NCBI RefSeq assembly: GCF_026626885.1 | Contig: NZ_JAPNOA010000006.1 | Span: 62,001-126,000 of the forward strand | Direction of reading: 5' to 3' | Length of the DNA stretch: 64,000 nt | DNA from: Parathalassolituus penaei | GTDB lineage: Bacteria > Pseudomonadota > Gammaproteobacteria > Pseudomonadales > Oceanobacteraceae | Part shown: piece after piece, positions 25,888 to 36,277 of the stretch | How positions within the stretch are numbered: the stretch's first letter is position 1 | How the letters are laid out: every line of letters starts with the position of its first letter | The notes under the pieces: model-generated | What the model saw: the letters and a program-made list of their open reading frames with translations, nothing else | Told to the model about the DNA's origin: nothing | The model's database searches: none | Translations under genes and position numbers: made by a program

Positions 25888-26376
25888 TTACACGCCAGCA
25901 GCAGCGCAAGAAGCGGAAACGCTGCGCTGCATCATGTCGTAGTAAGCAGAAGATTTTTCCAGACGGGTCTGGTCAGCATAACCGTCAGCCGTCACGGCAT
26001 CGGCCATTTCGCTGCGAATACGGGCAGCAGCGGCTGGTTGTTCAATGCTGCTGCAACCCACGATGTCCAGCATGGCAGACAGGTGTTCACCTTCGCCACG
26101 AGCGGTTTCTTCGGCCAGAGAGTCGTAGCTGCTGTTGATGAACATGGCAGCAGCAACCGGAGCACCAGAACAGGTTTCAGGGCTGGCAGTCGCGGACGTG
26201 ATCGCAGTGGAACCCGCGTCCCAGATTACGTTGGAAGTCGCAGCAGCCCAGTGGGTATCCGGGAAAATCGCAGCACCGATACCACACTCAGAGTAAGGGT
26301 TGGCAGCATGAGCACCCATGGATGCAAACAGAACACCAGCTGCAGCAGCTGCTTTGAAAATAGCTTTCATAGCCAT
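25888..26376 (-). CDS. DUF3015 family periplasmic protein
   Basis: 162 aa. Signal peptide ends GAHA-ANPYSECGIGAAIF, then the DUF3015-like marks SECGIGAAIFP and a region with regular cysteines (five in the mature protein). AAGG lies 6 nt before the ATG. It precedes the DUF4105 gene on the same strand; the two families are often neighbours in gammaproteobacteria, which suggests a joint envelope function. No catalytic motif is visible. Confidence 0.75.
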   Translation of the reverse strand: MAMKAIFKAAAAAGVLFASMGAHAANPYSECGIGAAIFPDTHWAAATSNVIWDAGSTAITSATASPETCSGAPVAAAMFINSSYDSLAEETARGEGEHLSAMLDIVGCSSIEQPAAAARIRSEMADAVTADGYADQTRLEKSSAYYDMMQRSVSASCAAAGV

Positions 26377-26787
26377 ACATCACCTTGTGAATGACCCGTC
26401 CGGGTCTGGTCCATAATCCGTGTCAAAACTCGTTTTCGACATTTTATAACGACAGCAAAAAAACTGACTGTTTTGTTATAACCGTCAAGATCATATTGAC
26501 ATTACACCAAGCTGTCTATTCTCACCTTGGCAAATATGACGCATCTGTACCGCAATAAATCTGCATTTCGGACACACACCCCGCGCATGAATCACCCAGC
26601 CAATAACACATAAACTGCCGTTCCGTGCAGTGGCAGCTGTTTATCCTGACAACCTCAGCTATCGTTACCGCAGGAGTCCGCTAATCAATGACCCTCGCTG
26701 GCAAGCAACTCTGCACGCCGCGCCAATGCTCATGTTCTTTCAGTATCAGAAGGCTTGTCGCCACTACCCCTGAATGGAGATACGAGG
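26377..26787. other. AT-rich divergent intergenic region
   Basis: 411 bp between the divergent DUF3015 and serine hydrolase genes. It contains an inverted repeat TTATAAC at 26444-26450 and GTTATAA at 26475-26481, with inner ACAG/CTGT complementarity, which could be a regulator site or hairpin. Both promoters must lie here; no gene was found. Confidence 0.4.
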
Positions 26788-27864
26788 ATGAAACGACTGT
26801 TGTTGCCGGCGTTGATGCTGGCCGGTCTGATGACCAGCTTGCCAGCCTTGTCGGCCGCCCCGGGTGGCAATCCGGCGGACTTCAAGCGGCTGGCAGATCT
26901 GGAGGCGGAGATGGTCAAACGCCTGGCTGCGGTTCGCACCGATACCGACTTCACCCTGATGCTCAAGTCTGCCAACGGCCACGTGTTTCACTACAGCCGT
27001 GGTGAGTCCGGTGCGGATGTTTCCTATGAGTCGGCATCGACCTCCAAAATGGTCGCCGCGGCGGTGATTTTACGTCTGGTTGAACAGGGCAAACTCAGTC
27101 TCGACAGTCATCCACAAGCGGTCATCCCGCAATGGCCCACCACTGGCAATCTGGGGGCCATTGAATTACGCCAGTTGCTGGATTACACCTCGGGCCTGAA
27201 AAAGAACCCGCCCTGCTCCAATATCGGCAAACTCGACTTTGAAACCTGCGCCCTGCGTACACTCAGTTATAACAACCCGAGCCCGGAACCTGGTCGCCAG
27301 TTTTATTACGACTCCTCCCATTTGCAGATTGCTGGTCTGATGGCAGTAAAAGCCACAGGCGCTGCCAGTTGGCAGCAGGTATTTGATGATTTCCGTAAGG
27401 ATACCGGTCTGTTCAAAACCGCTACTTACGACCTGCCATCCACCAATAATCCGCGTCTGGCCGGAGGTATGCACTGGAATGCGACCGAGTATCTGGAGTT
27501 TCTGGATGCTCTGTACCATGGCAAGGTGATTGGTCAGCCATTGCTCGACAAAATGACCCATCCACAAACCCTGAAAGCCACCACCATCTATTCACCGGCA
27601 GAAGCACGCATCCAGAAAAACTGGCCGTATGGACTCGGTGTCTGGATTGAATGTGAACCTCAGAAAGGCAACTGCACCGGGCCACAGAAAGTCTCCAGCC
27701 CCGGGGCTTACGGTGCCTATCCCTTTATGGATTTCCGCCACGAATACGTGGGAATTCTGGCACGTCAGGGCGGTGTCAAAACCTTTAACAAGGGTTATGA
27801 GCTGCTGAGCAGCCAGGAAGCCTGGTTACAACGCTGGGCCGAACTGGCGAAAACCGGCTCCTGA
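26788..27864 (+). CDS. Serine hydrolase, beta-lactamase class C-like
   Basis: 358 aa. Signal peptide ending PALSA-AP. The SxxK catalytic motif is STSK at S84-K87, with a Tyr-Asp-Ser at about 174-176 as the likely second motif (class C YxN equivalent) and LLDYTSGLKK as the family loop. Periplasmic. Substrate could be a peptidoglycan peptide, ester or beta-lactam; sequence alone does not tell. The start at 26788 has GGAG and GAGG just upstream. Followed by a strong bidirectional terminator shared with groEL. Confidence 0.85.
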   Translation: MKRLLLPALMLAGLMTSLPALSAAPGGNPADFKRLADLEAEMVKRLAAVRTDTDFTLMLKSANGHVFHYSRGESGADVSYESASTSKMVAAAVILRLVEQGKLSLDSHPQAVIPQWPTTGNLGAIELRQLLDYTSGLKKNPPCSNIGKLDFETCALRTLSYNNPSPEPGRQFYYDSSHLQIAGLMAVKATGAASWQQVFDDFRKDTGLFKTATYDLPSTNNPRLAGGMHWNATEYLEFLDALYHGKVIGQPLLDKMTHPQTLKATTIYSPAEARIQKNWPYGLGVWIECEPQKGNCTGPQKVSSPGAYGAYPFMDFRHEYVGILARQGGVKTFNKGYELLSSQEAWLQRWAELAKTGS

Positions 27865-27884
27865 TCCCCCCGAACATCAGGCAT

Positions 27885-27922
27885 AAAAAAACCGCTGCAT
27901 CTTGCGATGCAGCGGTTTTTTT
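27885..27922. terminator. Bidirectional intrinsic terminator between serine hydrolase gene and groEL
   Basis: A perfect 16-bp stem including the flanking A and T runs (AAAAAAACCGCTGCAT and its complement) around a 6-nt loop. It has T runs on both strands and lies between two convergent genes. Confidence 0.95.
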
Positions 27923-27966
27923 GTGTGAGCAATTCCGGCGAACCGGATCTGGTCACGACACTGGCA

Positions 27967-29613
<1,647 letters not shown>

Positions 29614-29654
29614 TCAAAAATTCGGTTTCAAATAACAGGAGAGTGGAAGGCCAA

Positions 29655-29948
29655 TCAGGCTTCCAGAACACCGTAGATTTCGCTTTCGTTCAGGATCAGC
29701 AGGTCCTGGCCGTCGATTTTGATGGTGTTGGAACCTGAGTATTTGCCGAACACGACGATGTCGCCGACTTTTACAGACAGAGCCTGGACTTCACCGTTGT
29801 TCAGAACACGACCAGTACCGACAGCAACCACTTCACCCTGATTTGGCTTTTCGGCCGCAGAGCCTGGCAGCAGGATACCGCCAGCGGTGGTTTGCTCTTC
29901 TTCCTTGCGACGAACTACGACGCGATCGTGTAAAGGACGGATTTTCAT
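29655..29948 (-). CDS. groES: Co-chaperonin GroES
   Basis: 97 aa, standard for Gro[27 protein letters not shown] (mobile loop), and the [21 protein letters not shown] ending. Forms the heptameric lid of GroEL. First gene of the heat-shock operon. Confidence 0.99.
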   Translation of the reverse strand: MKIRPLHDRVVVRRKEEEQTTAGGILLPGSAAEKPNQGEVVAVGTGRVLNNGEVQALSVKVGDIVVFGKYSGSNTIKIDGQDLLILNESEIYGVLEA

Positions 29949-30039
29949 TTGAGGTCTTCTCCAATGTTTAAAGCAACGTTTGCTGTAAGTCGGGCGGGAA
30001 TGGCGAACATCCCCGGCCCCAAATCTTTGTGTGATTGTT

Positions 30040-30067
30040 AGATAGGGCCATCAACGGTTATTTCAAC
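30040..30067 (-). promoter_or_regulatory. Sigma-32 heat-shock promoter of groES-groEL
   Basis: Read on the minus strand: GTTGAAA (30067-30061), 13 bp, then CCCTATCT (30047-30040). This fits the sigma-32 consensus CTTGAAA-N13-CCCCATNT with one mismatch in each box. It lies about 92 bp upstream of the groES start. I saw no CIRCE element. Confidence 0.85.
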
Positions 30068-30087
30068 GCCCCATCCCAAATTTTTTT

Positions 30088-30639
30088 TCAGTCTTCGCGA
30101 CGAAATTCGCCATCAATAACATCCGGGCGACGATTGGCAGGCTCAACACGCTCAAATGGCGCCTTGCCACCGCGACGGAACGGGTCCTGCTCTTCGGCTT
30201 CAAAGGTCTGGCCACCAAAGCCTTGCTGACCAAATCCCTGTGAACCAAATCCACCGGTCATTACCCGCGGTTTCATGATTTTCACCACAGTACCAAGCAT
30301 ACGTTGGCGAATGGATGGAACCAGCAGACAGAAACCGATGGTATCGGTTACCAGCCCCGGCGTAATCAGCAGGGCACCCGCCAGCGCCAGCAGAAAACCT
30401 TCCGCCAGTTCATGTGCTGGCAAACTGCCTTCATTGAGTTTCTGACCGGCACGGGTCAATACCGCCATGCCCTGCTGGCGCAGGATGTTTACGCCAATCA
30501 CAGCCGTGGATAGGATCAGCAGGATCGTCCAGAACAGCCCCAGAAATGAGCCGACCTTGATCAGAACCATGATCTCAACAACCGGAATAATCAGAAACAA
30601 CAGGAAAAAGGGCACGCGGGCCTCCGAAAACTTGCGCAT
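30088..30639 (-). CDS. fxsA: FxsA family membrane protein
   Basis: 183 aa. Starts MRKFSEARVPFFLLFLIIPVVEIMVLIKVG, the FxsA opening, with helices near 10-45 and 75-105. The C-terminus has Gly/Phe/Gln-rich repeats (SQGFGQQGFGGQ) and a charged tail. E. coli FxsA is an inner-membrane protein linked to phage exclusion and lies next to groES there too, which supports the call. No strong ribosome-binding site; the start is moderately certain. Confidence 0.85.
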   Translation of the reverse strand: MRKFSEARVPFFLLFLIIPVVEIMVLIKVGSFLGLFWTILLILSTAVIGVNILRQQGMAVLTRAGQKLNEGSLPAHELAEGFLLALAGALLITPGLVTDTIGFCLLVPSIRQRMLGTVVKIMKPRVMTGGFGSQGFGQQGFGGQTFEAEEQDPFRRGGKAPFERVEPANRRPDVIDGEFRRED

Positions 30640-30889
30640 TGAATTCTTTATGTCGGGGCATTTTTGACAAACACAACCCCTGAGCACAGCCATTGGTTCA
30701 AGGCAATTCAAGCCAGCGACCTGCCATACTATCCACTTCGATGGATAGACCATTGGGGGGCTTATGCTGTCACATCAATTGTCTATACTCGTTGCGCGCC
30801 TTGAACTCGGGGTCGTACGGAAGAATGGAATAACAATAATATTTCCGGTGTGAGTTGACCGCGCTATCACCATTTGACGGAGCTTAATA

Positions 30890-31648
30890 ATGAACCTGCA
30901 AGACAAAGTGATCGCCATTACCGGTGCCGGACAAGGACTCGGTCGAGCCATGGCAGTGATGCTCGCCAGCAAGGGAGCCAAAATCGCGGTAATTGACCTC
31001 AATCAGGACCACATGAACGAGACCCTCGCCCAGGTCGAGGCGGCAGGCAGCAAGGGCCGCACCTATGCATGTAACGTCGCTGATGAAGCCCAGGTAGAAG
31101 CCACCTTCGCCAGTATCGGCAAGGACTTTGGTGCACTGCATGGCTTGGTAAACAACGCAGGTATCACCCGTGACGGCCTGATGGTCAAGGTCAAGGACGG
31201 TGTGGTCAGCAAGATGTCGCTGGCCAATTGGCAGATGGTAATGGACGTTAACCTGACCGGTGTATTCCTGTGTGGTCGGGAAGCCGCGATCCAGATGATC
31301 AACAGCGGCGAAGGCGGCTGCATCATCAACATCTCCAGTATTTCCCGCGCCGGTAACGTCGGCCAGAGCAACTACTCCGCCGCCAAGGCTGGTGTTGCTG
31401 CCATGGCTACCACCTGGGCCAAGGAGCTGGCGCGCTACAACATTCGCGCCAATGCCATTGCTCCGGGCTTTATTGCTACCGAAATGACCAGCGCCATGCC
31501 GCCTGAAGTACTCGACAAGATTGTGGCCGGCATTCCACTGAAGCGTATGGGCATGCCTGAGAACATTGCCCAGACCGTCGCGTTCCTGATGGAAAACGAT
31601 TACATGTCTGGTCGTGTGGTTGAAGTAGACGGTGCGCTGCGTATCTAG
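30890..31648 (+). CDS. Short-chain dehydrogenase/reductase, FabG-like
   Basis: 252 aa. Rossmann motif TGAGQGLG near the N-terminus, NNAG, the catalytic NISSISRAGNVGQSNYSAAKAG (Ser, Tyr-x-x-x-Lys), and a C-terminal MSGRVVEVDGALRI. Close to 3-oxoacyl-ACP or acetoacetyl-CoA reductases, but it is not in a fab operon, so the substrate is open. GGAG lies 7 nt before the ATG. A strong terminator follows it. Confidence 0.88.
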   Translation: MNLQDKVIAITGAGQGLGRAMAVMLASKGAKIAVIDLNQDHMNETLAQVEAAGSKGRTYACNVADEAQVEATFASIGKDFGALHGLVNNAGITRDGLMVKVKDGVVSKMSLANWQMVMDVNLTGVFLCGREAAIQMINSGEGGCIINISSISRAGNVGQSNYSAAKAGVAAMATTWAKELARYNIRANAIAPGFIATEMTSAMPPEVLDKIVAGIPLKRMGMPENIAQTVAFLMENDYMSGRVVEVDGALRI

Positions 31649-31668
31649 TTGTAATACTGCGCAGTCTG

Positions 31669-31693
31669 AAAAAGCGGCTTCGGCCGCTTTTTT
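31669..31693 (+). terminator. Intrinsic terminator after the SDR gene
   Basis: AAAAAGCGGC, loop TTCG, GCCGCTTTTTT: a perfect stem with a stable tetraloop and a T run, 20 bp after the SDR stop. Confidence 0.95.
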
Positions 31694-31907
31694 ATGGCCG
31701 GAAATTCCGGTTCGGCAATCAGCATCCAGAATTTGGCGCAGGGCGACAAACACCCACGCCCGGAATATGCAACACTGGCAGCCATAACAGATCTTCAGAC
31801 CGCCTGACAGCTGGCTGAACAAGTCGAACAATTCCAGCTTGTGCCGTTGACAGACATCCCAGTTGATCTGCCTCTGACCGGAGGCTCAGAAACCGGCTAC
31901 AATCCCC

Positions 31908-31952
31908 AAGGACACTTTGGATAACTCTGCGCGAGTTATTCAGAGAGTCCTT
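31908..31952. repeat. 45-bp palindromic interspersed repeat, copy A
   Basis: A nearly perfect palindrome with arms of about 20 bp around a TGCGC centre. The core ATAACTC-tgcgc-GAGTTATTC and the outer GGACACT/GTCC ends are shared with copy B at 39363-39408. It sits 37 bp upstream of the alkyltransferase-like gene in otherwise unannotated sequence (31694-31989), where I see no gene. Confidence 0.85.
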
Positions 31953-31989
31953 AACAATAATTATCCCTACAACGACGGACTGCTGATTC

Positions 31990-32352
31990 ATGGCCATTCG
32001 GCCCATTATTCCTTCGACCCCCATCGAAATTCGCCTCTACACCCTGTTAGCCTCGGTTCCTGCCGGACGTGTGGTCACTTACGGCCAACTGGCGGATCTG
32101 ATTGGCTTGCCGAACCGTGCCCGTTGGGTGGGTCAGGTATTAAAGATGCTGCCTCGGGAAACCCGTCTGCCATGGCATCGGGTCGTAAACGCCCAGGGAC
32201 GAATCAGCTTGCCACCGATGGAAGGTGGCAATGATCAGTCCGAGCGTCTGCGCAACGAAGGAGTGCTGGTCACTGACGACGGCCGTATCAGCCTGCGCCT
32301 GTATCGTTGGCATCCGGATTATCGCTATACCCGCCACTCCAGCTTCAGCTGA
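31990..32352 (+). CDS. Alkyltransferase-like protein (ATL) of the MGMT family
   Basis: 120 aa. It matches the C-terminal DNA-binding domain of O6-alkylguanine-DNA alkyltransferase: IRLYTLLASVPAGRVVTYGQLADLIGLPNRARWVGQVL and RLPWHRVVNAQGRIS. The active-site Cys of PCHRV is replaced by Trp (W62 in PWHRV), the hallmark of ATLs, which bind alkylated bases without repairing them and signal nucleotide excision repair. The palindromic repeat copy A lies just upstream. Confidence 0.92.
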   Translation: MAIRPIIPSTPIEIRLYTLLASVPAGRVVTYGQLADLIGLPNRARWVGQVLKMLPRETRLPWHRVVNAQGRISLPPMEGGNDQSERLRNEGVLVTDDGRISLRLYRWHPDYRYTRHSSFS

Positions 32353-32385
32353 GTTCTGCGCGTAAAAATCCGTCATGCAGAAACG

Positions 32386-32411
32386 CAACAGGCAGCCGCA
32401 GCTGCCTGTTG
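32386..32411. terminator. Stem-loop between the convergent atl and nitroreductase genes
   Basis: CAACAGGCAGC, loop CGCA, GCTGCCTGTTG: a perfect 11-bp stem between convergent genes. No clear T run on either side, so its efficiency is uncertain. Confidence 0.6.
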
Positions 32412-32438
32412 AGAGCCAATCGGGGCACTCTTCCCCTA

Positions 32439-33077
32439 TCAGCGAATTTCTTTTACAAACTGCTCACGCGGACGACGCACTTTTGGCAGTTCCACCAGCC
32501 AGTCCTCATCAGCCTTGCGATAACCCAATGGTAACAGCAGCACACTGCGCAGGCCCTGAGCGCGTAATCCCAGAATTTCATCGACCTGGTCCGGTACAAA
32601 ACCTTCCATTGGCGTGCAATCTACCTGCTCTTCGGCCGCCGCCACCAACGCAGTGCCCAGACCAATGTAGGCCTGACGGGCAGCATGCTGGTAGTTCACT
32701 TCCGGGCCACGAGGTGGGTAACCATTCAGCAACATCTGGCGATAGTTTTCCCAGCCTTCATTGCGGAAACCACGCACATCATTGGTGTAATCAAACATCT
32801 GGTTGATACGTTCCGGGGTGTAATCATCCCAGGCAGCGAACACCAGCAAGTGAGAACAATCGGTAATCTGGGCCTGATTCCAGGCCACCGCGCGAATCTG
32901 CTCGCGAACTTGCGGGTTGGTGACCAGAAATACCTGATACGGCTGCAAACCGCTGGACGTCGCAGTCAGACGTACGGCTTCGAGAATACGCTCGATTTTT
33001 TCTTCCGGAACCACACGGGATGGGTCCATCTTTTTGGTGGCATAACGCCACTGCAGGAACTTCAAAACATCAGACAT
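32439..33077 (-). CDS. NfsB-type NAD(P)H nitroreductase family protein
   Basis: 212 aa. FMN-dependent nitroreductase fold: FLQWRYATKKMDPSRVVPEEKIERILEAVRLTATSSGLQPYQVFLVTNP near the N-terminus (FMN-binding Arg and Ser) and QAYIGLGTALVAAAEEQVDCTPMEGF later. Cytoplasmic reductase of nitro or quinone compounds. GGAG lies 7 nt before the chosen ATG at 33077. A single-gene unit. Confidence 0.88.
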   Translation of the reverse strand: MSDVLKFLQWRYATKKMDPSRVVPEEKIERILEAVRLTATSSGLQPYQVFLVTNPQVREQIRAVAWNQAQITDCSHLLVFAAWDDYTPERINQMFDYTNDVRGFRNEGWENYRQMLLNGYPPRGPEVNYQHAARQAYIGLGTALVAAAEEQVDCTPMEGFVPDQVDEILGLRAQGLRSVLLLPLGYRKADEDWLVELPKVRRPREQFVKEIR

Positions 33078-33266
33078 GGCCATTCTCCGGCAAAACGTGA
33101 ATGGCGGCATGATTGCAGAATCGGACGAGGCAAAAGAGCCGTCGGCGCTGAACAATTAGTTGTATATCAAAAACCAATCACCCGAAAAAAGTTCAAAATG
33201 ATCCATTTTGGTGCCCAATAATCCCATCCGGGCACCAAACCTTACTCATCCGCACACCGACAGAAA

Positions 33267-34163
33267 CTACGCCTGTGCCGTTTTCTGCTGGGGCAGATTT
33301 CGCCATACCAGCAACAACAACACCGGTACGTTCATCAGCACTCCATAGCTAAGCGCTGCCGCCGACATCTGCGGGTTTTGCAGAATCCCGGCGGTAATCA
33401 GCAAGGCCGTGCCGGCGTTCTGAATACCGGTTTCAATGGCGAGGGTAATGGCAATTTCAGGGCTCAAGCGCAGCAAACGCGAAGCCGCCCAGCCCATCAG
33501 CATCGCCAGCACCATCAACAACAAGGCGACCGGCGCAACCTCACCAATAATCGCCATCAGTTGCTCATGGTTGGCTTTAACGATGCCCACCACCACCGCC
33601 ACCAGAAACAGAATCGACAGAAACTTCACCGGTGCCTGCATACGTTCGCTGAACGCAGGGGCGAAATGACGAACCAACATGCCCAGTGCTACCGGCACCA
33701 GCGCCATCACCAGCAACTTCAGCATGGTCGGTACAATCGGAAAGTCACCCGCCCCCGACTCCGGCAACCAGAACGCCAGCACCATCCAGGCCATCACCGG
33801 CATGGTAAACGGTGTAATCAGGCTGCTCAGCGCGGTCAGACTCACCGACAACGCGGTATCACCGCGCAGCAGATAGGTAATCAGGTTGGAAGTAGCACCA
33901 CCCGGTGCCAGCGCGACCATCATCAGGCCAGCCGCCAACGCTCCGGACAGGCCAAACAGGGTCACCAGCAGGAATGCCAGTACGGGCAGTGCAATCAGTT
34001 GCAACAACACTCCCACCAGCACAGCGCGAGGGTAATCGGCGATACGACGGAAATCAGACAGGGTCAGCGACAAGCCAACCCCGGTCATGATCAGAAACAG
34101 GGCTGCAGGCAATACCACCTGCGGAATCAGACTGGCACTCATGAGCAGACTCAACACATCCAT
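33267..34163 (-). CDS. Bile acid:sodium symporter (SBF-like) family transporter
   Basis: 298 aa, nine or ten hydrophobic helices. Family marks include ALAPGGATSNLITYLLRGDTALSVSLTALSSLITPFTMP and AIETGIQNAGTALLI, the two crossing motifs that bind Na+ in this fold. It lies 39 bp downstream of ampG on the same strand, possibly one operon. The substrate in bacteria is usually unknown. Confidence 0.88.
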   Translation of the reverse strand: MDVLSLLMSASLIPQVVLPAALFLIMTGVGLSLTLSDFRRIADYPRAVLVGVLLQLIALPVLAFLLVTLFGLSGALAAGLMMVALAPGGATSNLITYLLRGDTALSVSLTALSSLITPFTMPVMAWMVLAFWLPESGAGDFPIVPTMLKLLVMALVPVALGMLVRHFAPAFSERMQAPVKFLSILFLVAVVVGIVKANHEQLMAIIGEVAPVALLLMVLAMLMGWAASRLLRLSPEIAITLAIETGIQNAGTALLITAGILQNPQMSAAALSYGVLMNVPVLLLLVWRNLPQQKTAQA

Positions 34164-34202
34164 TTGGGGAAGCGCCCACTCTAGAGTGTGTTGGTTAAAA
34201 GA

Positions 34203-35645
34203 TCACGACTGAGAATGGTTTTCGGCTGCCGGAGCGGGCAAAGGCATGCGCCGCATCAAGATCAACACCAGCACGACAGCCGGAATTCCCAGAATGGCGG
34301 CCACCACAAAGAACTGGCCATAACCGAGACCATCGACCACCCATCCGGAAAAGCCGCTGATAAACTTGCCCGGCAAGGTCATCAGGGAGCTGAACAGCGC
34401 GTATTGGGTAGCGGTGTAACTCTTGTTGGCAAGACTCGACAGATAAGCCACAAACGCCGTGCTGGCGATACCACCACTAAGATTGTCAGTACTGATCACC
34501 AGCGTCAGCCACCAGAGTGATGGATGCTCAGCTCCACCTTCAAACACAAACGCCATAGTGGCAAACAGCAGGTTGGTGGACGATACCAGAATCGCTCCCA
34601 GCAACAGCGGCCGATACATGCCCCAGCGAATCACCAGCACACCACAGAGTGCCGAACCGGCAATGGTCATAAAAAATCCGAACACCTTGGCAATGCTGGC
34701 GATGTCCGACTTGCTGTAACCCATATCGAGATAAAACGGATTGGCCATCACCGCCATGGTGATATCACTGAGACGAAACACTGCTACAAAGGCCAGAATC
34801 AGCAAGGCCAGCCAGCCGTTGCGCTGGAAGAACTCCAGAATCGGGCATACCACTGCGCCCAGCAACCAACGCTCCCAACCCGGACGTCGCTCCATGTGCA
34901 TCGGGCGTCCAAACAGGCGATCCATCATCGCGGCATCCTGTTCGTTACGCTGATCACGGCTGATGTGGGGCGGCTCCTGACACCAGAACGTCGCCAGAAT
35001 CCCGACCGCCATCATTAACGCCATGGCCCCGTAGGACAGGCTCCAGTTGTACCACTCCGCCAGATACAGCGAACCGGCTCCGGCAAACAGCAGGGCTACC
35101 CGATAACCAAAGATATAACTGGCCGACATCGCCCCTTGCAGGCTGTCTTCGACGGCTTCAATCCGGAAAGCATCAAGTGCCACATCCTGCGTGGAAGAAC
35201 TGAACGCCACCAGCAACGCCGCCACCGCCACCCACCACAGCTCGGTAGCCGGATCGAGCAGGCTCATCCACACCAGGCCAACAGCAATGCCCAGCTGGCC
35301 CAGCAGAATCCAGCTACGACGCTGACCTAACCAGCGGCTTAATAACGGCAGGGAAATACGATCAACCACAGGCGCCCAGAACACCTTGATGGAATAGGTA
35401 ATACCGATCCAGGCGAAAAAACCGATGGTGGTGCGTTCCACCCCGACATCACGCAACCAGGCGGTCAGGGTCGAGAACACCAGCAGAAAGGGCAAACCGG
35501 CACCAAAGCCCAGCAGGGCAATGGCCATGACCGGTTTACGGGTATAAACAGACCAGAACTGACGGCAGGCGTCGAGCCAGCCCTCCGAAGTACGACCAGT
35601 GGCCGCCAACGATTGTGGAGGGCGGTCTCCGCTGCCAGACGACAT
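34203..35645 (-). CDS. ampG: AmpG-family muropeptide MFS permease
   Basis: 480 aa with about 12-14 hydrophobic segments. AmpG marks include GFGAGLPFLLVFSTLTAWLRDVGVERTTIGFF, WAPVVDRISLP and STQDVALDAFRIE. AmpG imports anhydro-muropeptides for recycling. Its ATG overlaps the stop of yajQ by one base, so the genes are translationally coupled. No ampC or ampR is visible here. Confidence 0.9.
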   Translation of the reverse strand: MSSGSGDRPPQSLAATGRTSEGWLDACRQFWSVYTRKPVMAIALLGFGAGLPFLLVFSTLTAWLRDVGVERTTIGFFAWIGITYSIKVFWAPVVDRISLPLLSRWLGQRRSWILLGQLGIAVGLVWMSLLDPATELWWVAVAALLVAFSSSTQDVALDAFRIEAVEDSLQGAMSASYIFGYRVALLFAGAGSLYLAEWYNWSLSYGAMALMMAVGILATFWCQEPPHISRDQRNEQDAAMMDRLFGRPMHMERRPGWERWLLGAVVCPILEFFQRNGWLALLILAFVAVFRLSDITMAVMANPFYLDMGYSKSDIASIAKVFGFFMTIAGSALCGVLVIRWGMYRPLLLGAILVSSTNLLFATMAFVFEGGAEHPSLWWLTLVISTDNLSGGIASTAFVAYLSSLANKSYTATQYALFSSLMTLPGKFISGFSGWVVDGLGYGQFFVVAAILGIPAVVLVLILMRRMPLPAPAAENHSQS

Positions 35646-36130
35646 CAGTCTTTGAAGTTCTTGAATGCCAGTGGCATGTCGATGCTGTCGTCGCTACGGA
35701 ACATCGCCATCACCTGTTGCAGGTCGTCACGGCTCTTGCCCTGCACACGCACGGTATCACCGGCCAGAGAAACCTGAACCTTGATCTTGCTGTCCTTGAC
35801 CATTTTCACCATCTTGCGGCCGAGGTCGCTGTCGATCCCCTGACGCATGGTGGCCTTGATCTTGACCTGCTTGCCGGAACCTTCCAGCTTGCTGTATTCC
35901 AGACAGTTCACCTTGATACCACGTTTGGTCATGGCACCGGTCAGCATGGACTTCATCTGTTCCAGCTGGAATTCGTGATCAGCCGTCATGGTGACGACCA
36001 GATCTTTCAGTTCAAAGCTGGCGTCTACGCCACGGAAATCAAAACGGGTGCTCAGTTCGCGGCCAGCAGTATCAACGGCGTTCTGGGCTTCGTGTTTATC
36101 GACTTCGGATACCACGTCAAAAGAAGGCAT
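35645..36130 (-). CDS. yajQ: YajQ family nucleotide-binding protein
   Basis: 161 aa, the normal length. MPSFDVVSEVDKHEAQNAVDTAGRELSTRFDFRG and the VQVSLAGDTVRVQGKSRDDLQQVMAMFR ending are diagnostic for YajQ. Some homologues bind c-di-GMP and regulate transcription with LysR partners; whether this one does is not known, though two GGDEF proteins lie in the same window. Confidence 0.95.
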   Translation of the reverse strand: MPSFDVVSEVDKHEAQNAVDTAGRELSTRFDFRGVDASFELKDLVVTMTADHEFQLEQMKSMLTGAMTKRGIKVNCLEYSKLEGSGKQVKIKATMRQGIDSDLGRKMVKMVKDSKIKVQVSLAGDTVRVQGKSRDDLQQVMAMFRSDDSIDMPLAFKNFKD

Positions 36131-36277
36131 CAGAATTCTCCTGTATCTCGGTCAAACTTGTTAAAGGGGCACTGTATACCGCTGTCGCTGCCGAAAAGCA
36201 AAGCCAAAGGCGCCAGCTGCGGCACAGGTTATTCAAAGAACTACTCGTGATCACAATCGCATGCCTATAATCCGGTC

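Noticed and set aside
31719-32024. 101-codon minus-strand open frame upstream of the alkyltransferase-like gene
   Set aside because: It runs across the palindromic repeat and the 5' end of the gene, with no ribosome-binding site or recognisable domain.
36225-36255. Third copy of the palindromic repeat (GTTATTCAAAG match)
   Set aside because: Only 11 bases match one arm; the centre TGCGC and the opposite arm are absent.
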